Source of the DNA: Mesorhizobium muleiense
GTDB lineage: Bacteria; Pseudomonadota; Alphaproteobacteria; Rhizobiales; Rhizobiaceae
DNA length: 64,000 nt
Assembly: GCF_900099905.1 (NCBI RefSeq)
Contig: NZ_FNEE01000007.1
Span: 186,001-250,000, forward strand
Reading direction: 5' to 3'
Part shown: in pieces, positions 52,158 through 61,121 of the stretch
Layout: every line of letters begins with the position of its first letter
How positions within the stretch are numbered: the stretch's first letter is position 1
Program-made: the position numbers and the translations under genes
The notes under the pieces: model-generated
Database searches by the model: none
Seen by the model: only the letters and a program-made list of their open reading frames with translations
What the model was told of the DNA's origin: nothing

Positions 52158-53056
52158 TATGCTACTCCCGAAATTTTGTAGCCGGCCTGTTCGAGCCGGT
52201 CACGCAGGGCCGCGATATGAGGCGGCCCGACTTCGCAGCAGCCGCCGACGATGTCGGCGCCGGCCTCGACCCAGCCGACCGCCTGGTCGGCATAGGCATC
52301 CGGATCGAGGTCGTGGCGGGCGTGCAGCACTTCCACCGTGCCGCCATGCTTGAGCGCCTCGACCGAGGTGAAGCCGTTGGCATAGGCGCCAACCGGCCCG
52401 CCGAGGCCGATCATTTCGGGCAGCGCTGCAGCGATCGCTTCGGGCCGGCAGCAATTGATCAGTCTAGCTGCGATCCGCAGGCCGTCGAGAGCTCTTGCTG
52501 CCGCCGCTATGGTTTCGCCGCTGCGCAGCCGTGGTGTGCCGTGATCGGCGAGCGTCCACGACACCCACACCGGCTTGCCGCTTTCCGACGCGGCGGTGAC
52601 AGCCGCGCGCGCTTCTTCGGCCGACGCCATGGTCTCGCACAGGAACAGATCGACGCCGTCGGTCTGCTCGGCAACGATGCGGCGGTAGATGTCGAGCGTA
52701 TCCTCGAAGGATATCGTCAAGGCCGGTGCGTAGCTGCCAAACAGCGGCGACAGGCAGCCGGCGATTGCCGCGTCGCCGGCCTGGTCGCGCGCTTGCCTTG
52801 CCAGTTCTATGCCGCGCTGCTGCAGCGGCTTGAACAGCTCTTCCGCGCCCTCGCGCGCCAGCCGCTCGGGGGTTGCGGAATAGGTGTTGATGGTGATGAC
52901 GCGGGCGCCGGCCCGAATGAACTCCGCATGCAGGTCGCGCACCAGGTCCGGTTCGTCGATCAGCACCCTGGCCGACCATAGCGGGGTGGGATCGGAGCTG
53001 CTGCGGCGGACCAGTTCCTGGCCCATGCCGCCGTCGGTGAGAATGACTGAATTCAT
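52157..53056 (-). CDS. Homocysteine S-methyltransferase family protein
   Basis: 299 residues from ATG 53056. The barrel start ILTDGGMGQEL, NTYSATPERL, the first zinc Cys in LINCCRPEAI and the final pair in VGGCCEVGPPHI give the usual three-Cys zinc site. Relatives use S-methylmethionine, betaine or other methyl donors to methylate homocysteine. Between dimethylglycine-dehydrogenase-like genes a betaine-type donor is likely, which would yield dimethylglycine for the neighbours. Coupled by ATGA to DMGDH-like 2 and by TAATG to the aminotransferase. Confidence 0.88.
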   Translation of the reverse strand: MNSVILTDGGMGQELVRRSSSDPTPLWSARVLIDEPDLVRDLHAEFIRAGARVITINTYSATPERLAREGAEELFKPLQQRGIELARQARDQAGDAAIAGCLSPLFGSYAPALTISFEDTLDIYRRIVAEQTDGVDLFLCETMASAEEARAAVTAASESGKPVWVSWTLADHGTPRLRSGETIAAAARALDGLRIAARLINCCRPEAIAAALPEMIGLGGPVGAYANGFTSVEALKHGGTVEVLHARHDLDPDAYADQAVGWVEAGADIVGGCCEVGPPHIAALRDRLEQAGYKISGVA

Positions 53057-55506
53057 GCGCGCAACCTCTCGTTGTTTGGATCCCACAGCGGTTCGTCCTT
53101 CTGCACGACCGCCTTGAAGCGTTCGCCGAAGATCTCGACCTCGACCGCAGTTCCCGGCTCAGTCAGGTCGGCGCGCAGCATGCCGAGCGCGATCGACTTG
53201 TCGATGCGATGACCCCAGCCGCCGGACGTCGTCTCGCCGACGATCCGGCCGTCATGCCACAGCGTCGACATGGTTGGCGCGTCGCAGTCGCCGGGGTTTT
53301 CGACGACCAGCGTGACAAAGCGCTTCTTCACGCCCTGCTGCTTCTCATTTTGCAGCGCCGCCTTGCCACGGAAATCCGGCTTGTCCCATTTCACGAAACG
53401 CTCCAGCCCACCCTGCAGGATCGAATAGTCGGTCGACAGGTCGCCTTTCCAGGCGCGATAGGATTTTTCAAGCCGCAATGAATCCAGCGCGTACATGCCG
53501 AACGGTTTCAGGCCGTGCTTCTGCCCGGTCGCCCAGACGGCGTCGAAGATGGCGGCGGTGTCGTCGATCCTGGTGTGGATTTCCCAGCCGAGTTCGCCGG
53601 CGAAGGACACACGCAACAGCCTTGCCCAACGGCCGGCAATTGTCGTCTCCTGGTGGGTCAGCCAGGGCAGGGCAAGGTCGGCGGCGCAGACATCGGCGAG
53701 GATTTTTCGCGAATTGGGCCCGGCGAGGATCTGCGTGGCGTATTCCTCGGTCCGGTCGACCAGCCTGAACGAGGCGTCCTTCGGCATGCGCCATTTCAGC
53801 CATTCAAAATCGTGCCATTGCGCCACCGCGGCGGTGATCAGTGTCATCAAATTCTCGTCGTGGCGAACGGCAGACATTTCGGTGACGATGCGGCCCTTGT
53901 CGTCGGCAAAATAGACGAGGCCGATGCGGCCGGGTTTCGGCACCAGGCCGGTGATCTGTTGGCTCAACCAGTCGGCCGCGCCGGGACCGTCGAGATTGAA
54001 GCGGGAAAACCCAGGCAGGTCCAAAATGCCTGCGGCGTCGCGCACGGCGAGGCATTCTTCGCGCACGCGATGCTGCCACGGCCCATCGCGGCGGAAGGTC
54101 AGCGTCGCGGTTTCCGAGACGTCGTCGCCGGTCTGCGCGTACCAGGTGGCGCGCTCCCAGCCATTATAGGCGTCGAAGCAAGCGCCGAGCGCCTTGATGC
54201 GATCGTGGATCGGCGACAGTTTGCGGTCGCGCCCAGCTGGCCAGGCATGGCGCGGGAACTGGATGGCATATTCGTTGCCGTAGATTTCTACGCCCTTGGC
54301 GACGCAGTAATCCGGGGCCGAGGCAAAGCTGGTGAAGCGCCGCGGATCGCACGACCACATGTCCCATTCGGTCTGGCCCTCAGTCACCCATTCGGCCAGC
54401 ACCTTGCCGGCGCCGCCGCCCTGGGCGATGCCGAAGGTGAAGACGCAGGCCTCGAAGGCGTTCGGCACGCCGGGCATCGGGCCGATCAGCGGGTTGCCGT
54501 CCGGCGCGTAGGGGATCGGACCGTTGATGACCTTGGACAGGCCGGCGGTGCCGAGAATCGGCACGCGGGCGACGGCATCGGCCAGATAGTCCTCGAGCCG
54601 GTCGAGATCGTCGGGGAATAGCTGGAACGAGAAATCGTCGGGCATCGGATCGTTGTGGCCGACCCAATGGGCACGGCAATTGCGCTCATAGGGGCCGAGA
54701 TTCATGCCGTTCTTTTCCTGGCGCAGATAATAGGAGGTGTCGACGTCGCGCAGCAGCGGCAGTTTCTTGCCCTGCTCCTTCGACCACGCGGCCAGTTCGG
54801 GGATTTCCTCGAACAGGATATATTGATGGCTCATCACCATCATCGGCACGTCGCGGCCGAACATCCTGCCGACTTCGGCCGCACGGTAGCCGGCCGCGTT
54901 GACGACGATCTCGCAGCGGATCTCGCTCTGAGCGGTCTCGACCACCCACTCGTCCTTGTCGCGGCGCACGCCGGTGACCGGACAGAAGCGAATGATCTTC
55001 GCACCCAGGTCGCGGGCGCCCTTGGCCAGCGCCTGGGTCAACTGCGCCGGGTCGATGTCGCCGTCGCTCGGATCGTAGAGCGCGCCCTTCAATTCATGCG
55101 TTTCGATGAACGGGTAGCGGCGCTTGATCTCGTCGAGGCCGACCACATCGATGTCCATGCCCTGGTAGCGGCCCATGCCCTTGGCACGTTGGAACTCCTG
55201 CATGCGCTCTGCCGTATGGGCCAGCCTGAGCGAGCCGGTGACGTGGTAGTTCATGGGGTAGCCGACTGCATCGGCCAGCCCGCGATAGAGTTCGGTCGAA
55301 TAGCGCTGCATGTTCATCAGCGACCATGACGAGGAGAAGGTCGGCACGTTGCCGGCCGCATGCCAGGTCGAGCCGGAGGTGAGCTCGTTCTTTTCCAGGA
55401 GCACGCAGTCGGTCCAGCCCGCCTTGGCGAGATGGTAGAGCGCCGACGCACCGACGACACCGCCTCCGATGATCACCACACGTGCCGTAGTCGGCAAACC
55501 GGCCAT
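53053..55506 (-). CDS. FAD-dependent dimethylglycine dehydrogenase-like enzyme 2 (DAO-GcvT fusion)
   Basis: 817 residues from ATG 55506, preceded by GGAGAAG. FAD loop VVIIGGGVVGASALYHLAKAG, covalent-site region LTSGSTWHAAGNV, and the C-terminal GcvT part with DLPGFSRFNLDGPGAADWLS, VSFAGELGWEIHT and LRLEKSYRAWKGDLS. It is a paralogue of the enzyme at 48520 but clearly diverged (only framework motifs shared), so the two probably take different N-methyl substrates. First gene of the operon; 16 bp downstream of the XRE regulator gene end on the same strand. Confidence 0.88.
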   Translation of the reverse strand: MAGLPTTARVVIIGGGVVGASALYHLAKAGWTDCVLLEKNELTSGSTWHAAGNVPTFSSSWSLMNMQRYSTELYRGLADAVGYPMNYHVTGSLRLAHTAERMQEFQRAKGMGRYQGMDIDVVGLDEIKRRYPFIETHELKGALYDPSDGDIDPAQLTQALAKGARDLGAKIIRFCPVTGVRRDKDEWVVETAQSEIRCEIVVNAAGYRAAEVGRMFGRDVPMMVMSHQYILFEEIPELAAWSKEQGKKLPLLRDVDTSYYLRQEKNGMNLGPYERNCRAHWVGHNDPMPDDFSFQLFPDDLDRLEDYLADAVARVPILGTAGLSKVINGPIPYAPDGNPLIGPMPGVPNAFEACVFTFGIAQGGGAGKVLAEWVTEGQTEWDMWSCDPRRFTSFASAPDYCVAKGVEIYGNEYAIQFPRHAWPAGRDRKLSPIHDRIKALGACFDAYNGWERATWYAQTGDDVSETATLTFRRDGPWQHRVREECLAVRDAAGILDLPGFSRFNLDGPGAADWLSQQITGLVPKPGRIGLVYFADDKGRIVTEMSAVRHDENLMTLITAAVAQWHDFEWLKWRMPKDASFRLVDRTEEYATQILAGPNSRKILADVCAADLALPWLTHQETTIAGRWARLLRVSFAGELGWEIHTRIDDTAAIFDAVWATGQKHGLKPFGMYALDSLRLEKSYRAWKGDLSTDYSILQGGLERFVKWDKPDFRGKAALQNEKQQGVKKRFVTLVVENPGDCDAPTMSTLWHDGRIVGETTSGGWGHRIDKSIALGMLRADLTEPGTAVEVEIFGERFKAVVQKDEPLWDPNNERLRA

Positions 55507-55522
55507 ACTCTTCTCCAGACCT

Positions 55523-56110
55523 CTAGTAGACAGGTGGCGAAACCACCCAGATGACCACCGCCGGCTCCGCACCGGGATTGCGCCAGCGGAACGGCTTGCC
55601 GTCGAAGCGAAACGAGTCACCCTCACCAAGCCGGTGCCAGACGCCTGATATCTCGATGTCGAAGCTGCCGGAAGCGACATATCCGGCTTCCTCCGTCGGC
55701 CGGCGGGCTTCGGTCTTCAGTTCAGCACCCGGCGCGAAGACCGAACGCAGCATCTCGAAGCGACCGCCGAGATCGGGTGACAGAAGCTCCTCCACCAGTC
55801 CGGAATCGCTTGTGCCAAGCGTGCGGCGGCCGCCGGCGCGGACGACCACGCCGCGCTCGTTCTCGACGGGCACATCGTGGCTGAAGAACAGGCTGACCGG
55901 CACGCCGAACAATTCCGCGAAGCCTCTGAGATCGCTAAGCGACGGTATCGACAGGCCGCGCTCGACCTGACTGACCCAGCCGACCGAGCGGCCGAGCTTC
56001 AGGCCGGTCTCGGCAAGCGTCAGCCCGCGCGCCCTGCGCAGCGCCCTGATATCGCCGGCCAGCAGCCGTTCGCGGTTTTCCTGCTCCGATCTGACGGCGG
56101 TTGAGGTCAA
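55523..56110 (-). CDS. XRE-cupin transcriptional regulator of the methylglycine operon
   Basis: About 195 residues. The HTH lies near the N-terminus (IRALRRARGLTLAETGLKLG, then SVGWVSQVERGLSIPSLSDL), followed by a linker and a C-terminal cupin barrel (FAPGAELKTEARRPTEEAGYV, GDSFRFDGKPFRWRNPG). This pairing is typical of small-molecule-responsive repressors such as PuuR-like regulators. No ATG is available; TTG 56110 or TTG 56173 may be the start. It precedes the DMGDH-type operon on the same strand and is divergent from a nitroreductase gene, with a cluster of GTGAAAA boxes between. Confidence 0.8.
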   Translation of the reverse strand: MTSTAVRSEQENRERLLAGDIRALRRARGLTLAETGLKLGRSVGWVSQVERGLSIPSLSDLRGFAELFGVPVSLFFSHDVPVENERGVVVRAGGRRTLGTSDSGLVEELLSPDLGGRFEMLRSVFAPGAELKTEARRPTEEAGYVASGSFDIEISGVWHRLGEGDSFRFDGKPFRWRNPGAEPAVVIWVVSPPVY

Positions 56111-56123
56111 AGCTTTTTTTTCG

Positions 56124-56218
56124 GTGAAAATCTGTCTGGTGAAAAGTCCCCCTTGGTGAAAAATTGAGGGCAAATTTCATCAGGGGTCAGGTTCGTGAAA
56201 AAATCAAGAGAATTTTCA
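56124..56218. promoter_or_regulatory. Cluster of GTGAAAA boxes, candidate operators of the XRE regulator
   Basis: GTGAAAA occurs at 56124, 56139, 56156 and 56195, and TTTTCA (its inverse) at 56213-56218. The last two form the inverted pair TGAAAA-N11-TTTTCA. The spacings of the first three are 15 and 17 bp. They lie around the possible starts of the regulator gene. Confidence 0.5.
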
Positions 56219-56423
56219 TGAAGGCCACAAGATTTGCTTGCGCCGTTTTGACGGTTCAGGCAAAGGCTCGGCCACGAACGGCGAGTGAGGGCGTCCGGTC
56301 GAGGCTTGCGTTAGAGCGCCATGCGTCAAATTGGACCGCAATGGTGCTCTCTCATTTCTAGACGGCGCATGTATCCTTTCCGGAATCGATTCCGGTTTCC
56401 GGGGCACGCGCAAAGGGACGCCC

Positions 56424-57128
56424 ATGCTGGAAAACAGGACTAAGATTACGGATGGCGCGGCGATCGTCGACGAGGCGATCACGTCGCGCCGTTCGGTGCG
56501 GGCGTTCCTGCCCGACATGGTCGACGACGAGACGATCCGCGCCATACTCGCCGTTGCCGCGCGTGCGCCTTCGGGCACCAACATGCAGCCCTGGCGGGTC
56601 TACGTGACCAGGGGCGAGGTCAAGCAGCGGATCACCGACGCCATCCTCAACTCCGGCATCCGTGCCGAAAAGGCCGAGTGGGACGAGTATCGCTACTATC
56701 CCGACCAGTTCTTCGAGCCCTATCTGACCCGGCGGCGGGCCAACGGCTTCGGCCTCTACAGCGTGCTCGGCATCGGCCGGCGTGAGGTCGACAGGATGCG
56801 CGCGCAGCACGACCGCAACTTCGTCTTCTTCGACGCGCCGGTCGGCATGATCTTCACCGTTGACCGGCGGCTGAACAAGGGCTCGTGGATCGATTACGGC
56901 ATGTTCCTGCAGAACATCATGGTGGCGGCGCGGGGCAGGGGTCTGCACACCTGCCCGCAGGCGGCCTTTGCACCCTATCACAAGCAGATCAGGCCGGTGC
57001 TCAACATTCCCGACGAGGAGATCGTCGTCTGTGGCATGGCGCTTGGCCGTGAGGACACATCCAAGCCCGAAAACGCGTTCCGCACCGACCGCGCGCCGCT
57101 GGAAGAGTGGGTGACGTTCGCCACGTGA
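56424..57128 (+). CDS. Nitroreductase family protein
   Basis: 234 residues, FMN-dependent. AITSRRSVRAFLP (FMN-phosphate Arg/Ser), RAPSGTNMQPWRVYV, and GLHTCPQAAFAPY then VVCGMALGRED at the C-terminus are the family marks. ATG 56424 follows AAAGGGA. Divergent from the XRE regulator and convergent with soxG (22 bp between ends). Members reduce quinones, nitro compounds or flavins. It could help recycle electrons from the demethylating flavoenzymes, but that is a guess from position. Confidence 0.87.
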   Translation: MLENRTKITDGAAIVDEAITSRRSVRAFLPDMVDDETIRAILAVAARAPSGTNMQPWRVYVTRGEVKQRITDAILNSGIRAEKAEWDEYRYYPDQFFEPYLTRRRANGFGLYSVLGIGRREVDRMRAQHDRNFVFFDAPVGMIFTVDRRLNKGSWIDYGMFLQNIMVAARGRGLHTCPQAAFAPYHKQIRPVLNIPDEEIVVCGMALGREDTSKPENAFRTDRAPLEEWVTFAT

Positions 57129-57150
57129 GGTGACGACGCGCCGCGTCGGT

Positions 57151-57738
57151 CTACTGCACTTCGTAGCCGACTTCCTCGCTGGCGTGACAGAGCGCCTTCC
57201 AGAACGAGCGCGCAAACGAGCGGAACACATAGATGTCGAACTGGTCGGTGCCGGTGCGCTGGATCTGGGCGAAGACATCATGATGCATGGTCGAGCGGCC
57301 GGCATCGACCGGGAAGGCCGGCAGCGCGAAGTCGATGGCGAAGAACTTTGCCAGCACCCATTCGGCCTTCGGTCCGGCGATGCGGATCGCGGTGCGGCCG
57401 TGCGACAGGTCGGTCACCGTGCCGATATCAGGGGTGACGACATTGGCAAAGGCCGATGCCAGTCCCTCGGCCTCGTCGACCACGGTGAATTTTCCCGGTG
57501 CAAATCCGAACACCGACCTCACGCCGTCGGTGCTGCCGGCGCCGGCGCCGTCGGGCAGCGCAAGGCCGGTAACGGTGCGAATGCCTGCTATCAACGCCTT
57601 CTCCTGGCCCGGCCAGGCAGCGAGCTGCAGGATCGATCCCGGCCTGGTTTCGGAGAGGATGACCTCGATGCCGTGTTCGAAATCGCCATGCGAGCCGGTG
57701 CGCAGCTCCAGTTCAAGCGGGGATTGGCGCTCAACCAT
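57151..57738 (-). CDS. soxG: Sarcosine oxidase gamma subunit
   Basis: 195 residues from ATG 57738, GcvT-like small subunit. ILQLAAWPGQEKAL, ALPDGAGAG, VDEAEGL, then VTDLSHGRTAIRIAGPKAEW and the final FRSFARSFWKALCHAS are as in SoxG. It completes the heterotetramer with A, B and D. Its start overlaps the soxA end by 8 bases. Last gene of the soxBDAG operon. Confidence 0.9.
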   Translation of the reverse strand: MVERQSPLELELRTGSHGDFEHGIEVILSETRPGSILQLAAWPGQEKALIAGIRTVTGLALPDGAGAGSTDGVRSVFGFAPGKFTVVDEAEGLASAFANVVTPDIGTVTDLSHGRTAIRIAGPKAEWVLAKFFAIDFALPAFPVDAGRSTMHHDVFAQIQRTGTDQFDIYVFRSFARSFWKALCHASEEVGYEVQ

Positions 57739-60700
57739 GCATGCGGCTCCCGTCCGGATCAAAGAAGTGATTGGAGACGATCTCGACCGGGCCGAACCGG
57801 TTGCGCAGGGGATCGGAGATATGGGCGCGCGTGCCGCGCCGTGCCTTGCCGTCCTTGACCAAAGCGAGCGCGATGTACTTGCCGAGCGCCGGCGAATAAC
57901 AGCAAGCGGTGATGTGGCCGATGGAATCGTGCGGATTGGCTTCGTCGAGCGCTTCGACGATGTGGGCGCCGCCGTTGAGCGGCTGGTTGTCCAGCGAAAT
58001 CAGGCCGACGAGTTCCAGGCGGCCGGGCGCGATCAGGCCCTCGCGATCCATCATCGCCGAGCCGATGAAGGGCTTCTTCCTGGACAGCATCCAGTCGAGA
58101 TGCAGGTCGCGTGCGGTGGTGCGGCCGTCGATCTCGGCGCCGGTGACGTGGCCTTTCTCGATGCGCAACGTGCCAAGCGCCTCAAGCCCGTAGGTCACCA
58201 GTCCGAACGGCTTGCCGGCTTCGATCAAGGCTTCCCAGACATGGGCGCCGTGGCCGGCGCCGGAGTAGACTTCGAAGGCCATTTCGCCGGAGAAGGAAAG
58301 CCGGCAGATAATCACCGGCACGCCTGATATCTTGCCGTGCACGATGCCCATGAAAGGCAGGGTTGCGTTGTCGACGGCGGTGCCGGTGACGCAAGCAGCA
58401 AGGATCTCTCTCGCCCTAGGCCCGCCGATCGCCGCACCCGCCCATTCGTCGGTCACCGAGGTGACATGGACCTTAAGCCCCGGCCAGATGACGTCGAGGA
58501 AATACTCCAGTTGCTGCATCACCTTGCCGGCATTGGCGGTCGTGGTGGTCATCAGGAAGTCCTGTTCGCCGAGCCGCCACGTCGTGCCGTCGTCGAAGGC
58601 GAGGCCGTCCTCGCGCAGCATCAGCCCGTAGCGGGCCTTGCCGACGGCCAATGTCGAGAACATGTTGGTGTAAACCTGGTCGAGGAATTCCGCCGCGTCC
58701 GGGCCCTGCACGGCGATCTTGCCCAGCGTCGAGACATCGACGATGCCGGCGCTCTCGCGCGTCGCCCTGGCTTCGCGCACATAGGCCTGCTCGATCGTCT
58801 CGCCGGGATGGCCATAGATCATCGGGCGATACCAGAGGCCGGCCGAATACATGGTCGCGCCGTTGGCGACGTGCCAGTCATGCATCGGCGTCAACCGTTG
58901 GGGCCTCAGGTCGCCGAAACGCTCGGCGGCGAGTGAGCCGATCGACACGGCCGAAAAAGGTGGGCGAAAGCGTGTCGTGCCGACTTCGGGAATCGGCTTG
59001 CCCAGCGCCTCGGCCATGATGGCGAGGCCGGGTATGTTGGAGCTCTTGCCCTGGTCGGTCGCCATGCCGAGCGTGGTGTAGCGCTTCAGATGCTCGACCG
59101 AGACGAAGCCTTCGCGATGTGCAAGCCGTACGTCCTCCGCGGTCACGTCGTGCTGGAAATCGACGAAGCTTTTTCCATTGGCCCTGATCTCGAACACCGG
59201 CGCCGGGTCGGGACCGCCGGGTGCGGCTTCGACGACCGGCAGGGCCGTAGGCACGCCTGTTCCACCTGCCGCCGAAAGCCCGGCGGCGCGGCCTTCGGCG
59301 ATTGCCTCGGCGGTTGAAAAGCTGCCGGTGAAAGCGCCGGCGCCAATCCATCTCTGACTTGGCCATCGCTGGGTTGGCTTCGGTGGCAGGAAGGCTTGTC
59401 GAGCAGCATTCCATTCCGCCTTGGCGCCGGCCTGGCTGGCCAGATGGATGGTCGGCGACCAGCCTCCCGACATCAGCAGGCAGTCGGCTTGAATGCTGCG
59501 CGCCTCGCCGGCAAGCGCGCCGTTGACCATATCGAAGCGCTGCACCTTGACGCCGGACAGCGCCTTGCCGCCTTCGGTGGCGACCACGGCGTGACCGAAA
59601 AGGATCTTGGCTTCCGCTTCATCGGCGAGCTCGCGCATCTCGCTCGAAAGCTCCGGCCGCACGTCGACGATGGCGACAATCGCCGCACCGGCCTTCTTCA
59701 GCGCCAGGCCGGAGCGATAGGCGCTGTCATTGTTGGTGAACAGTGCGATCCTGTTGCCCGCCAGCACGCCGTACTCGTTGGCGTAGCGCTCGGCGGCATG
59801 CGCCAGCATCACTCCCGGCCGATCGTTGCCCGGAAACACCAGCGGCCGCTCGAAGGAGCCGGTGGCCAGCACCACCGACTTGGCGCGAATGATCCAGTAG
59901 CGATGGCGTGGTTCGCCCTTGCCGGGCCTCTCCTTGTGGTCGGCAACCCGTTCAAGCGCGGCGAGCGTGTTGCCGTCGTAATAGCCCCAGACCGTGGTGC
60001 GTGGCAGCAGGCGGACATTGTCGTAGCCTTCGAGCTGGCCGGCGGCTCGCGCTGCCCAGTCGGCCCCGGGCATCCCGTCGATCGTCTCGCCCGACCAGTT
60101 GGCCGAGCCGCCGTAATGCGGTTCGAGCTCGCTGAGGATGACACGCGCGCCCTGATCGGCGGCTGCCCTGGCGGCCATCAGTCCGGCCGGACCGGAACCG
60201 ATCACCAGCACATCGCAGAAGGCGTTCATCCGCTCGTAACGCCCCGAGTCGGCAGCCGTCCCGGCGCGGCCGAGACCGGCGGCGCGGCGGATGAAATGCT
60301 CGCAGAACATCCAGAAACGCGTGCTCTTCAGCGGGCCGATCGCGGGGCCCATGAAGGTCTTGTAATAGAAGCCGGCGGACAGAAGCTTGCCGCCGAGCTG
60401 GTTGGCGGCGCTGACATCCCAGGCCAGCGATGGAAAGCGGTTCTGGCTGACGGCGGTCAGCCCATCATAGATCTCGACCATGGTCGCGGCGATGTTGGGC
60501 TCGCGAACCTCGCCCCGCAACACCGTCACCAGGGCGTTCGGTTCCTCGACGCCTGCCGTCAGCACCCCGCGAGGACGGTGATATTTGAACGAGCGTCCGA
60601 ACAGGGTGACGCCATTGGCCAGCAGCGCTGAGGCAAGCGTGTCGCCGGCATGGCCGGTGTAAGGCGCGCCGTCGAAGGTGAACCGGATGGTTCGCAGCCG

Positions 60701-60739
60701 GTCGATCCGGCCACCGGCATCGGTGCGGCGCGGGCTCAT
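57731..60739 (-). CDS. soxA: Sarcosine oxidase alpha subunit
   Basis: 1002 residues, the NAD-binding and folate-side large subunit. The N-terminal ferredoxin-like part has GDTLASALLANGVTLFGRSF; the dinucleotide domain has DVLVIGSGPAGLMAARAAAD (about 175-195) and VVLATGSFERPLVFPGNDRP; the C-terminal GcvT domain begins near residue 610 (YSAGLWYRPMIYG, VSTLGKIAVQGPDAAEFLDQ) and ends in SRMHG. The complex oxidises sarcosine to glycine with formation of methylenetetrahydrofolate and H2O2. Coupled to soxD by ATGA. Confidence 0.95.
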   Translation of the reverse strand: MSPRRTDAGGRIDRLRTIRFTFDGAPYTGHAGDTLASALLANGVTLFGRSFKYHRPRGVLTAGVEEPNALVTVLRGEVREPNIAATMVEIYDGLTAVSQNRFPSLAWDVSAANQLGGKLLSAGFYYKTFMGPAIGPLKSTRFWMFCEHFIRRAAGLGRAGTAADSGRYERMNAFCDVLVIGSGPAGLMAARAAADQGARVILSELEPHYGGSANWSGETIDGMPGADWAARAAGQLEGYDNVRLLPRTTVWGYYDGNTLAALERVADHKERPGKGEPRHRYWIIRAKSVVLATGSFERPLVFPGNDRPGVMLAHAAERYANEYGVLAGNRIALFTNNDSAYRSGLALKKAGAAIVAIVDVRPELSSEMRELADEAEAKILFGHAVVATEGGKALSGVKVQRFDMVNGALAGEARSIQADCLLMSGGWSPTIHLASQAGAKAEWNAARQAFLPPKPTQRWPSQRWIGAGAFTGSFSTAEAIAEGRAAGLSAAGGTGVPTALPVVEAAPGGPDPAPVFEIRANGKSFVDFQHDVTAEDVRLAHREGFVSVEHLKRYTTLGMATDQGKSSNIPGLAIMAEALGKPIPEVGTTRFRPPFSAVSIGSLAAERFGDLRPQRLTPMHDWHVANGATMYSAGLWYRPMIYGHPGETIEQAYVREARATRESAGIVDVSTLGKIAVQGPDAAEFLDQVYTNMFSTLAVGKARYGLMLREDGLAFDDGTTWRLGEQDFLMTTTTANAGKVMQQLEYFLDVIWPGLKVHVTSVTDEWAGAAIGGPRAREILAACVTGTAVDNATLPFMGIVHGKISGVPVIICRLSFSGEMAFEVYSGAGHGAHVWEALIEAGKPFGLVTYGLEALGTLRIEKGHVTGAEIDGRTTARDLHLDWMLSRKKPFIGSAMMDREGLIAPGRLELVGLISLDNQPLNGGAHIVEALDEANPHDSIGHITACCYSPALGKYIALALVKDGKARRGTRAHISDPLRNRFGPVEIVSNHFFDPDGSRMHG

Positions 60740-61032
60740 GACTTGCCCTCCGCCTTGTGCCGGGCAGCCACTTTGTGGTCGCCGCGCGTGAACGCGACGC
60801 TGGAGATCTCGTGTGTCAGCGTGTTGCGCACGACCCTGAGATGGGCACGGCAGCTGCCGGAATGCTGCCAGATCTCGTTGTGGTCACCCGCCGGGTTCAA
60901 TCGGTCATAGACATAGGCGTTCCAGGCATCGAGGTCCTGCGAGGCAGGCTGAGGGCGCTCGCGGTTGCCGTCACCCTGATAGGTGAACTCGATGACGTCG
61001 CGCGGGCCGCAATAGGGGCAGGTAATCAGCAT
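60736..61032 (-). CDS. soxD: Sarcosine oxidase delta subunit
   Basis: 98 residues, zinc-binding. MLITCPYCGPRD at the N-terminus holds the first ligands; HSGSCRAHLRVVRNT in the middle contains His and Cys; the remaining features (WNAYVYDRLNPAG) match SoxD. Stop overlaps soxA start (ATGA). A dispersed palindrome separates it from soxB. Confidence 0.95.
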   Translation of the reverse strand: MLITCPYCGPRDVIEFTYQGDGNRERPQPASQDLDAWNAYVYDRLNPAGDHNEIWQHSGSCRAHLRVVRNTLTHEISSVAFTRGDHKVAARHKAEGKS

Positions 61033-61052
61033 GCGATTGTATCTTCTCGTTT

Positions 61053-61121
61053 GACCATGATCTTGGCCGAAAACCGGTTTCCACTCTTTGTTACGCCGAC
61101 CTGCGGTTCGGGATCATGGTC
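61053..61121. repeat. 69-bp palindromic element between soxB and soxD
   Basis: GACCATGATC (61053-61062) and GATCATGGTC (61112-61121) are perfect 10-bp inverted ends; between them lies CCGAAAACCGGTTTCCACTC. I recall this GACCATGATC...CCGAAAACCGGTTTCC element as widespread between rhizobial genes. Its last base is the first base of the soxB stop triplet read on the plus strand. Confidence 0.8.

Noticed and set aside
59396..60631. 411-residue open frame antisense to soxA
   Set aside because: Shadow of soxA; composition explained by the opposite strand.
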